5,633 nucleotides of DNA from Acidobacteriota bacterium (GTDB lineage Bacteria; Acidobacteriota; Vicinamibacteria; Vicinamibacterales; UBA8438): NCBI GenBank assembly GCA_003533545.1, contig DQEK01000142.1:5504-11136 (forward strand), written 5' to 3'. Below, one piece after another: positions 1 to 5,633 of the stretch. Numbering within the stretch: the stretch's first letter is position 1; every line of letters begins with the position of its first letter. The notes beneath the pieces were generated by a model. The model did no database searches, was not told where the DNA came from, and saw nothing but the letters and a program-made list of their open reading frames with translations. The position numbers and the translations under genes are program-made.

Positions 1-1262
1 ATACCCCACCAATCGTTCGATTCCACCGGTAGGCGCATAGACGCCACCAACGGACGGCCGTCACGTTTCGCACGCTGCCACGTTCGTACTAGGTCACGGT
101 AGGCGGACCGCGGGAACACATGGTTGTGGGGCCACCGACAATTGGGCTGACCAAACAAACAGGGTACCGCCGGATCAATCTGCCCCGGCAGCGGCCAGAC
201 ATCTGGATCGTAGTCAAGAGCCAACGGCCAAACGGAGTTGAGGAACACGACGATCACAGAAAGCTTCCGTCTGAGCATCCCCAGCAACGACATCGTGTCC
301 ACATCGCCACCGTCTGTGAATAGGTCGTTCACAACCTGTGGTCCACGCGTCGAAGCGGAAGGTGTCCAATACCGGGCATGGGGATACGCTCGTACGTTCC
401 GGCCAGTGGTGTTGAAGGCACTGCTCGCGCCAATCATGTCCCCGAGGGTAAAGGGCTGTGGAGGAGGAAGCACCCGCACCAGCCCCGAGACCTGCACGGA
501 CTCCAGCAGGTCGCCGCCAAATCCCATCGGCTCGATGTAGCTACCGCCGACGATACGTGTGTGCTCCTTGTAACTAAGTTCACGCACCTGTGGAGCACCA
601 ACCGCCAGCGGAGTGTATTCAAACGGTACGTGATGCTGCTGCTCAGATCTGATTTCTGGCCAATTCAGCGTCGCGTGGACGACCGGAAACGGCTGGATCG
701 CACGCGGGCGGCTGCAGGACGCCTGGCACTGAGACGCCATGTCTTCGCCCAGAGCCTCGGACGGTGGCCCAAACCCCAGCGGCGCTTCCGGAGTCTCAAG
801 TCCGACTGGCCGAAGAAACGTTTGGCCAACAGCGCGACACCACGCGCGATCCGGAGGAACCGAACCCTTCGTTTCAAACGATGCCAAGGTTTCTCGAAAC
901 TTGCTAGTCGCAGGCACAAGCAGCGACGCTGAATCCAAACAAGCAAGGTCCGCACAGGTCAACTGCTCTGGAAGGGTCACCCTTCCAAGGCGATCGACTC
1001 CGTCCGCCGCGTATACGAACGACGTCACCGCCCACGCGCTACCGGACACGCAGGACAGATATCCAACCTGGTCCAGCAGTCCAAGCATGGCCAGCCCCCG
1101 TAACTGCCCCAGAGTCGCCACCATCGAGCGTGTGCCACCGCCGGAGAAGCAGACTGCGCTGCGTGGCAACGGCCGGCGAAGAATTCCGGCACCCTGCTCA
1201 GGCGCCCGTCGGGCGCCTTCGTCCACCCACATCCGAACCCGAAGAAATGGCGGCGATGACAT
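1..1262 (-). CDS. Patatin/cytosolic PLA2-like lysophospholipase, C-terminus cut by window edge
   Basis: An uninterrupted frame of 420 codons runs from ATG at 1262 to the left edge; the nearest upstream in-frame stop is TAG at 1283-1281. The pattern is that of the cPLA2/patatin Ser-Asp dyad hydrolases, which cleave acyl chains from (lyso)phospholipids. A Gly-rich oxyanion loop, CFSGGGTRSM, lies at residues 38-47, then GQLRGL (52-57). The nucleophile elbow is CVSGSAW (71-77) with Ser73 as predicted nucleophile. FEYTP (214-218) resembles the cPLA2 'FEfTP' stretch, IGASSAF is at 277-283, and TDGGD (316-320) gives Asp317 as predicted catalytic Asp. The first position of the elbow is Cys, not the usual Gly. 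No signal peptide or membrane helix is visible, so it is probably cytoplasmic. It starts 33 bases after the M16 gene and is probably co-transcribed. Neither ATG at 1262 nor ATG at 1232 has a clear ribosome site, so the start is uncertain. The frame is secure; the family call is from motifs only and the substrate is unknown. Confidence 0.78.
   Translation of the reverse strand, partial: MSSPPFLRVRMWVDEGARRAPEQGAGILRRPLPRSAVCFSGGGTRSMVATLGQLRGLAMLGLLDQVGYLSCVSGSAWAVTSFVYAADGVDRLGRVTLPEQLTCADLACLDSASLLVPATSKFRETLASFETKGSVPPDRAWCRAVGQTFLRPVGLETPEAPLGFGPPSEALGEDMASQCQASCSRPRAIQPFPVVHATLNWPEIRSEQQHHVPFEYTPLAVGAPQVRELSYKEHTRIVGGSYIEPMGFGGDLLESVQVSGLVRVLPPPQPFTLGDMIGASSAFNTTGRNVRAYPHARYWTPSASTRGPQVVNDLFTDGGDVDTMSLLGMLRRKLSVIVVFLNSVWPLALDYDPDVWPLPGQIDPAVPCLFGQPNCRWPHNHVFPRSAYRDLVRTWQRAKRDGRPLVASMRLPVESNDWWG
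1201..1217. repeat. Perfect GC-rich inverted repeat (7-bp stem, 3-base loop)
   Basis: GGCGCCC and GGGCGCC flank the loop GTC. On the minus strand this lies about 45 bases into the lipase-like gene (codons 16-21), or about 15 bases after the alternative ATG at 1232. No T-run follows in the minus direction, so it is not a standard terminator. It could form an mRNA hairpin near the translation start, or it could simply reflect GC-rich Gly/Ala/Arg codons. Confidence 0.5.
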
Positions 1263-1295
1263 GCGACGATCGACGGCGGCCTACGGCGTACAGGT

Positions 1296-2795
1296 CTAGG
1301 GGACGGGGTACACCATTGTGAACGGTTCCGGAAGTGGAATCCGGACCACCGCGCCAAGACTCAGGTCCTCAAGTGAAAACTCCGGTTGCTCCGGGTCTCC
1401 GGCTAAAATGGCCTCAAGATTGCCGACGACGAGAATCGCCAGCTTGCGCGGATCAAGATAGCGCTGAGCGACCTCAAGCACGTCGGCGGCAGTGACAGCC
1501 GCGATATTATCCCGATAGGAAGTTAGGTACGAGGGGTCCCGGCCGGTGTACTCGTCGTTGGCGAACAATCCAGCCGTTGACCCGGCGCTCGAAAAATTTC
1601 GCGAAAACGTCTCCACGAAATAACCGATAGAGTTGCGCAGTTCTTCCTCCTGGACCGGCTCCGTTCGGATCCGTTCGATCTCCTCCAGGACAATCGCGGT
1701 TGCCCTAGCTACCGTCTCGCTGCGCGACTGGAACCCTGCCTGGAACACCCCAGGATAGTAGACGCCGACACCAAAGCTGGAGCTTGCGCTGTACGCAAGA
1801 CCCTCGTCGGAACGCACCCGAGTCAGGAGCCTGGCACTGAACCCACCACCCCCCAAGATGTCGTTCATGACCAACAATTTGTACCGGTCCGGGTCATCCC
1901 GAGTCGTTCCCAAGTGCCCAAGTGACACCCGCCCCTGGTTCACGTCTGGCTTGTCCACCAAATAGAGCCCAGGTTCTGGCGTGAACGCTGGTTTGGGCAC
2001 CGTCGGTACCGGGTCAGACACGACGGCCCAGCCATCGAGACGCCGCTCAAGCTCTGACAACATCATCTCGGTGTCAACATCACCCGACACCGCAAAGATG
2101 AAGTTCCCCGGATGATAGTAGCGACGGTGGAACGCCCGCATGTCATCCCGGGTAATCGCCTCCACGGTGGCACGGGTACGAGGGCTCGTCGAAAAGTGAT
2201 CGGAACCTCGCATCAGCCGACCGAACTCGCGCCCCTCAATGCCCCGGGTTGCATCGTTCCGGCGTTGCATCTGCTGAATCGACTGGCTTTTGGCCAGCGC
2301 GAACCGGCCGGCATCAAAACCGGGGTTTCGCAGCATGTCGAAAAACAAATCCAAACAGACTTGAAGGTCCTTCGTGAGACAGCCCAGGTTTGCCCCACCG
2401 GAGGTGCCACCAATTGAGCTCCCTATCTGCGCCGCCAGAAAAGCTGCCTGTTCATCGAAATCAGCGGCAGACATCGACGTCGTTCCACCCGCCCGCATCT
2501 GACCACCGGTCAAGCTGGCCAGTCCAACCTTGTCGGCCGGATCGAGATAGCTTCCTGTGCGGACCAATAGAGACACCGAGACCAGCGGCAACTCGTGATC
2601 CTCGACCACAAATACGACCACACCGTTGGACAGCTCGTACCGATGCTCGGCGGACGTCGGCGGAGTGAAGTCAAGCAGGTCGTAGGTCAGGTCGGTAGGA
2701 TGCGCGGGGATGGTCTGAGCCTCCGCGAACCCCGGGGCCACTAGCAGCACTGCTAGGGCAATCCACGCCATCGGCGCGCAGTAGCGACACCTCAT
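1296..2795 (-). CDS. Secreted M16 peptidase-like subunit, non-catalytic (lacks HxxEH, keeps R/Y pair)
   Basis: This 499-residue protein has the two-lobe M16 (insulinase/processing peptidase) layout. Residues 1-26 look like a Sec signal peptide: basic start, hydrophobic stretch IALAVLLVA, and likely cleavage after AEA before Gln27. The N-terminal M16 domain begins near YELSNGVVVFVVED (53-66). Where active members carry HxxEH, this protein has SLTGG (94-98), so it cannot bind the catalytic zinc. The second domain keeps the hallmark GGGGFSARLL and then R328...Y335, seven residues apart, matching the Arg/Tyr substrate-binding pair of insulysin-type enzymes. Its partner is presumably the catalytic subunit encoded directly upstream; the ATG overlaps that gene's TGA (ATGA), and GGGAG six bases upstream supports the start, so translation is probably coupled. 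Expected location is the periplasm. The family call is secure; the role as a substrate-binding subunit is inferred by analogy with mitochondrial processing peptidase and the Sphingomonas SPH2681/SPH2682 pair. Confidence 0.93.
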   Translation of the reverse strand: MRCRYCAPMAWIALAVLLVAPGFAEAQTIPAHPTDLTYDLLDFTPPTSAEHRYELSNGVVVFVVEDHELPLVSVSLLVRTGSYLDPADKVGLASLTGGQMRAGGTTSMSAADFDEQAAFLAAQIGSSIGGTSGGANLGCLTKDLQVCLDLFFDMLRNPGFDAGRFALAKSQSIQQMQRRNDATRGIEGREFGRLMRGSDHFSTSPRTRATVEAITRDDMRAFHRRYYHPGNFIFAVSGDVDTEMMLSELERRLDGWAVVSDPVPTVPKPAFTPEPGLYLVDKPDVNQGRVSLGHLGTTRDDPDRYKLLVMNDILGGGGFSARLLTRVRSDEGLAYSASSSFGVGVYYPGVFQAGFQSRSETVARATAIVLEEIERIRTEPVQEEELRNSIGYFVETFSRNFSSAGSTAGLFANDEYTGRDPSYLTSYRDNIAAVTAADVLEVAQRYLDPRKLAILVVGNLEAILAGDPEQPEFSLEDLSLGAVVRIPLPEPFTMVYPVP

Positions 2796-4525
2796 CGTGC
2801 GCTCCCGGCAGCCACCTGTCGCTCTCGAACGATCTCAATCAGTACCTCTGCCATGTCTTGGTTCTCCGGCGGAACCTGCGCCACCATCTGTTCCACTTGT
2901 GCTGCGAACTGAGCGAGTTGATCAGCACTCATCTGCGACATCATATTCATCATTTGGCGAACCTGCTGCTGCTCAGCATCGTCCAATCCCACCAGGCGAG
3001 CATCGGGCGCTTCGTCAGACTCCTGACGGTAGTAGATCGCCACCGCTCGGTTCTCGGGATTAAAATACGTGTTAGCGACTCGCATGACGTCCTCTGCGGT
3101 CACAGCGTCGTAGAGCGCAGGGTCCGTATTGATCGTCGCCCAGCCACGCCACGCCTCGCGCACCAATAATTGATTCATTAGCCCGAAGTTGGACCGTAGG
3201 CCTCGGAAATTCGATGCGGCATTTTGGTTTTTCACCTTCTGCAACTCGCGCGGTTCAATCAATTGCGTCTTGAGTCGCTCGATTTCGGAATACAGCGCTT
3301 GCTCTACCTCCTCGGGTGTGCGCCCGTCCTTCGCCACCCCCGCCAGCGAAAACATCCCTTCGAACTTCATCCCTGATTGACCGCCAGAGGCGCTGGTCGC
3401 TACTTCCTGCTCCTCCACCAATGAGCGATACAGACGCCCAGTGCGGCCATTGAGAATCTGCCCCAACACCACCAAGGGCGGTTCGTCCACGTGCCCGTCA
3501 GGCACGGAGTGGTAACGGATCTCAACCTGCGGATTGGTGTCAGCATAGGCCGTCATCCGCTTTTCGCCGAGTTGCGGCATCTCCCGCGTGCGTGGCTGCG
3601 GCGGCGGACGGTCACTCGCCTGCAGACGACCGAAGTAACGTTCGGCCAACATCCTCGCCTCGGATGGGTCGAAATCGCCCACCAACGCAGCGGTCAGATT
3701 ATTTGGCGCGTAGTACAACTCAAAGAAACTCAGGGCTTCTTCTCGCGTGATCCCCTCGAGATCACTCGGCCACCCGACTACCGGCCAACTGTATGGAGAC
3801 GACTGCCAGAACAACGCGTCGAACTGTTCCTGGAACTTTCCGGTCGGGGTGCTGTCTGTACGCATCCGACGCTCTTCGTGCACGACATCGCGCTCGGAGT
3901 AGAACTCGCGGAACACTGGATTGAGCAGCCGGTCAGATTCCAGCCAGAACCAAAGCTCAAGTTTGTTGGCTGGCACGTTCACAAAGTAGATCGTGTAGTC
4001 GTAACTCGTGCCAGCGTTCATGGCCGACGCACCCTGTCCCGAATAGATGCGACTGAAGTCTTCCTTGATAATCAATTCCTCCTGCTCAGCCAGCAACACA
4101 TCAAATTCTTCGAGCAACTCCCGGTGCCGGATGGATCGCCTCGCGGGATCGTTCGGATCGTCGATCTGTCCAAGGCGATGCGCCTCAAGCAGGTCAGTTT
4201 CTTCAGCTCTGATGTTAGCTTTCACCTGATCGAGCTGCGCAATGAGCTGGAGGTCCTGTTCGATATTACGCGTGCCAATGGTGGACGTGCCTTTGAACAT
4301 CATGTGTTCAAACAGGTGCGCCACACCGGTAATGCCGGGCCGCTCATAGACCGACCCAACCTTGGCCACCCATCCTGCGGCCACATTCGGGTCCCCTGGC
4401 CTCGGCAGGAGCAGTACGGTCATGCCATTGTCGAGCATCACTTCTTCGACGGACACCTCCTGCGCCGCCACGGTCGTAGCGAGCAGTAGCACCGCACAAC
4501 CCAGCGAACCGAAACGTCTTTCCAT
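2792..4525 (-). CDS. Secreted M16 zinc metallopeptidase, catalytic subunit
   Basis: A 577-residue M16 family peptidase, predicted to cut peptides in the periplasm. Residues 1-21 form a signal peptide (MERR, then hydrophobic GCAVLLLATTVAA; likely cleavage before Gln22). The inverted zinc motif HLFEH is at 70-74, with Glu73 as the general base. The distal ligand is most likely Glu218 in ERDVVHEE (211-218). The gap from His74 to Glu218 is about 144 residues, against about 77 in pitrilysin, because of a charged helical insert around 95-160. The second M16 domain (about 325-500) lacks the Arg/Tyr pair: the equivalent positions are Val370 and Thr377. A Met/Gln-rich tail fills 508-577. The start at 4525 was chosen over an in-frame ATG at 4570 because AGGAGAGGTGG lies just upstream and the signal peptide begins there. 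It is the first gene of the minus-strand set and overlaps the next gene by ATGA. Family and catalytic competence are well supported; the substrate is unknown. Confidence 0.95.
   Translation of the reverse strand: MERRFGSLGCAVLLLATTVAAQEVSVEEVMLDNGMTVLLLPRPGDPNVAAGWVAKVGSVYERPGITGVAHLFEHMMFKGTSTIGTRNIEQDLQLIAQLDQVKANIRAEETDLLEAHRLGQIDDPNDPARRSIRHRELLEEFDVLLAEQEELIIKEDFSRIYSGQGASAMNAGTSYDYTIYFVNVPANKLELWFWLESDRLLNPVFREFYSERDVVHEERRMRTDSTPTGKFQEQFDALFWQSSPYSWPVVGWPSDLEGITREEALSFFELYYAPNNLTAALVGDFDPSEARMLAERYFGRLQASDRPPPQPRTREMPQLGEKRMTAYADTNPQVEIRYHSVPDGHVDEPPLVVLGQILNGRTGRLYRSLVEEQEVATSASGGQSGMKFEGMFSLAGVAKDGRTPEEVEQALYSEIERLKTQLIEPRELQKVKNQNAASNFRGLRSNFGLMNQLLVREAWRGWATINTDPALYDAVTAEDVMRVANTYFNPENRAVAIYYRQESDEAPDARLVGLDDAEQQQVRQMMNMMSQMSADQLAQFAAQVEQMVAQVPPENQDMAEVLIEIVRERQVAAGSAR
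2802..2806 (-). promoter_or_regulatory. Ribosome binding site of the non-catalytic M16 gene, inside the upstream gene
   Basis: GGGAG on the minus strand lies six bases before ATG at 2795, within the last codons of the catalytic subunit gene. With the ATGA overlap it suggests coupled translation and matched amounts of the two subunits. Confidence 0.6.
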
Positions 4526-4540
4526 ATTCCACCTCTCCTG
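4526..4540 (-). promoter_or_regulatory. Strong ribosome binding site of the catalytic M16 gene
   Basis: On the minus strand AGGAGAGGTGG (4539-4529) precedes ATG at 4525. AGGAG is nine bases and AGAGG six bases from the start codon. It decides the start in favour of 4525 over the upstream in-frame ATG at 4570. Confidence 0.75.
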
Positions 4541-4626
4541 CCAGTGCTCTGACTCCCCGCAATGCAGCAACCCACAATCCCAGAAAGTCTGGCACAGGGC
4601 ATCTCCTGAACCAAGAGCCCACGCGC

Positions 4627-4632
4627 TACAAT
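4627..4632 (+). promoter_or_regulatory. Possible -10 box for the glycosyltransferase gene
   Basis: TACAAT differs from the sigma70 consensus TATAAT at one base. It lies about 115 bases before the chosen ATG, in the 222-base gap between the divergent genes. No convincing -35 hexamer is seen 16-18 bases upstream (around 4603-4610), so the call is weak. It overlaps the alternative in-frame ATG at 4631, which argues against that start. I could not identify a promoter for the minus-strand genes in the same gap: a TTGACG at about 4668-4663 on that strand has no -10 partner at proper spacing. Confidence 0.3.
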
Positions 4633-4747
4633 GCCCTTTTCGCCGTGCTGGCCGACCGACAACGTCAAGCCCTTGTGTGCGGCTTTGCCTGTATCCAAGG
4701 CTTGGCGGCCGTACTCTTTTTCACCTGGCATCGCTTCCTCTGACCCC

Positions 4748-5500
4748 ATGTCTGCTTCCTCACTCTCCAGTCCGACCACAGCGATCGTCATTCTCCCGAC
4801 ACTTAACGAAGTTAAGAATCTTCCGCTGCTCGTTCCCCGTATCCTCGAACATGAAGGATTCCAGGTGTTGATTGTCGACGACCGATCAACCGACGGCACC
4901 GCGGCGGCAGCCGACGAATTAGCCACACAGTTCCCGGGTCGGGTGGAGGTTCTCCACAGGACGGGGAAACGGGGCCTCGGCCTGTCCTACGCGGAAGCAT
5001 TCCCGAAAGCCGCCACAGCAGATGTCGATGTCATCTGTCAAATGGACGCCGACCTATCGCACGACCCTCGATTCCTCCCAGCGATGGTGGCCGCCACAGG
5101 AAAGTTCGATGTGGTCATCGGGTCCCGGTACGCGGAAGGCGCCGGTTTCAAGAACTGGCCCGGTTACCGCGCCGCGCTCAGTATGGGTGCCAACGCCTAT
5201 GTCCGCGCCGTCACCGGACTCCAAGCCAAAGACTGCACCAGCGGTTACCGCTGCTGGCGCCCGTCCGCTGTCAGGCAGATTCATTGGGAACGAGTCGGCG
5301 CAGAAGGATTCGCGTTTCTTGTGGAAACCCTGTGCGAAGCTGCCCTGGCGGGGTGCCGCATTGGCGAGACACCAGTGCTGTTCATCGGTCGGCGACACGG
5401 ATCGTCGAAGCTGACCGCCCGGATCCTCAGAGAGGCGTTCGTCGTCCCCTGGCGCGTCCTGATGCGTTTTCATCAACGTCCGCCCAAGAGCGGCGATTGA
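4748..5500 (+). CDS. Family 2 glycosyltransferase, polyprenol/dolichol-phosphate mannosyltransferase type
   Basis: A 250-residue GT-A fold enzyme, expected to transfer a sugar (mannose from GDP-mannose in characterised relatives) to polyprenyl phosphate at the inner face of the cytoplasmic membrane, supplying lipid-linked sugar for glycan or protein glycosylation. Motifs appear in family order: LPTLNE (16-21), IVDDRSTDGT (42-51) for the nucleotide, RTGKRGLG (71-78), the metal-binding DAD in MDADLSHDP (99-107; Asp100, Asp102), VIGSRY (123-128), DCTSGYRC (162-169) and GSSKLT (218-223). The length fits the soluble DPM1-like form; there are no C-terminal membrane helices or GtrA domain. ATG at 4748 is preferred because homology begins about ten residues later. 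The 39 residues added by the ATG at 4631 look like non-coding filler, although no good ribosome site precedes 4748. It is divergent from the M16 genes and not obviously linked to them. The family is secure; mannose versus glucose specificity is not decidable here. Confidence 0.93.
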   Translation: MSASSLSSPTTAIVILPTLNEVKNLPLLVPRILEHEGFQVLIVDDRSTDGTAAAADELATQFPGRVEVLHRTGKRGLGLSYAEAFPKAATADVDVICQMDADLSHDPRFLPAMVAATGKFDVVIGSRYAEGAGFKNWPGYRAALSMGANAYVRAVTGLQAKDCTSGYRCWRPSAVRQIHWERVGAEGFAFLVETLCEAALAGCRIGETPVLFIGRRHGSSKLTARILREAFVVPWRVLMRFHQRPPKSGD

Positions 5501-5510
5501 CCAGCTGGGC

Positions 5511-5538
5511 AGACGCGCAACTCCCCGGTTGCGTCTTT
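5511..5538 (+). terminator. Probable weak rho-independent terminator after the glycosyltransferase
   Basis: Ten bases after the stop, AGAC and GCAAC (with a 2-base GC bulge between) pair with GTTGC and GTCT around the loop TCCCCG, giving a 9-bp imperfect stem. The last stem base and the next two bases make a run of only three T before CC, so termination may be inefficient. Its position between the stop codon and the tRNA gene supports the role. Confidence 0.5.
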
Positions 5539-5558
5539 CCGGCACCGTGCGATATCGT
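5529..5558 (+). promoter_or_regulatory. Weak candidate promoter for the tRNA gene
   Basis: TTGCGT (5529-5534) and TATCGT (5553-5558) are separated by 18 bases and each matches four of six sigma70 consensus positions. Transcription would begin about 45-50 bases before the tRNA. The -35 part overlaps the 3' arm of the putative terminator, so both calls may not hold. Confidence 0.22.
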
Positions 5559-5612
5559 GTCGACGCATTTTGAGATGTGACGGTCCCTCCTGAAGCGTCG
5601 TGTTCTTGGCGT

Positions 5613-5633
5613 GCCGAGGTAGCTCAGTCGGTA
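5613..5633 (+). tRNA. 5' end of a tRNA gene, truncated by window edge
   Basis: GCCGAGG forms a seven-base acceptor 5' strand, followed by the universal T8 and A9, the D-arm GCTC, and the D-loop start AGTCGGTA with the conserved GG. Only about 21 bases are present, so the anticodon is not visible. From memory this 5' end suits tRNA-Phe or tRNA-Thr; I cannot choose between them. Confidence 0.88.

Noticed and set aside
378..1299. Overlapping plus-strand open frames of 184 and 186 codons
   Set aside because: They lie opposite the continuous minus-strand frame carrying ordered lipase motifs, and their Arg/Pro/Ser-rich translations resemble nothing known.
3491..4489. Long plus-strand open frame (332 codons) opposite the catalytic M16 gene
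   Set aside because: It is antisense to a clearly recognised M16 domain and its translation shows no family motif. Such frames are common opposite GC-rich genes.
4496..4525. Lipoprotein signal in the catalytic M16 subunit (Cys10 in SLGC)
   Set aside because: The Cys comes too early, within the hydrophobic core, and the preceding residues do not fit a lipobox. Cleavage after Ala21 fits better.
4631..4747. Longer N-terminus for the glycosyltransferase starting at ATG 4631
   Set aside because: The extra 39 residues have no GT2 similarity, and the ATG overlaps the best -10 candidate.
4438..4926. Minus-strand open frame of 162 codons spanning the divergent gap
   Set aside because: It overlaps the start regions of both well-supported flanking genes and shows no recognisable motif.
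5054..5545. Minus-strand open frame of 163 codons opposite the glycosyltransferase
   Set aside because: It is a shadow of the GT2 gene, whose full motif set is on the plus strand.

Overview
This window is GC-rich bacterial DNA. Two neighbouring proteins have Sec-type signal peptides, so the host is probably Gram-negative with a periplasm. The style of the M16 peptidase pair (long N-terminal insert, QE-type mature end) recalls Acidobacteriota or similar environmental lineages. That is an impression from memory and is not proved by anything in the window.

Minus strand, reading right to left from about 4525 to the left edge, there are three co-directional genes: (1) a secreted M16 zinc metallopeptidase subunit with an intact HxxEH site (4525 to 2792); (2) a secreted M16 subunit without HxxEH but with the substrate-binding Arg/Tyr pair (2795 to 1296), overlapping gene 1 in an ATGA start/stop junction; (3) 33 bases further on, a long open frame (1262 to the edge, at least 420 codons, no stop before base 1) that reads as a patatin/cytosolic-PLA2-like lysophospholipase. 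Gene 3 is easy to miss because its C-terminus lies outside the window. The layout looks like one operon. The two M16 proteins have complementary defects, so they should form one working heterodimeric protease in the periplasm. The role of the lipase-like protein beside them is unknown.

Plus strand: after a 222-base divergent gap with a possible -10 box lies a family 2 glycosyltransferase of the polyprenol/dolichol-phosphate mannosyltransferase type (4748-5500). A short hairpin with a weak T-run follows it and may be its terminator. The window ends inside the 5' part of a tRNA gene (5613 onward) whose anticodon is not visible.

No CRISPR array, insertion sequence, integrase or long repeat was seen. 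The most interesting content is the split-active-site M16 pair, the unusual insert and tail of its catalytic subunit, and the eukaryote-like phospholipase domain encoded with it.
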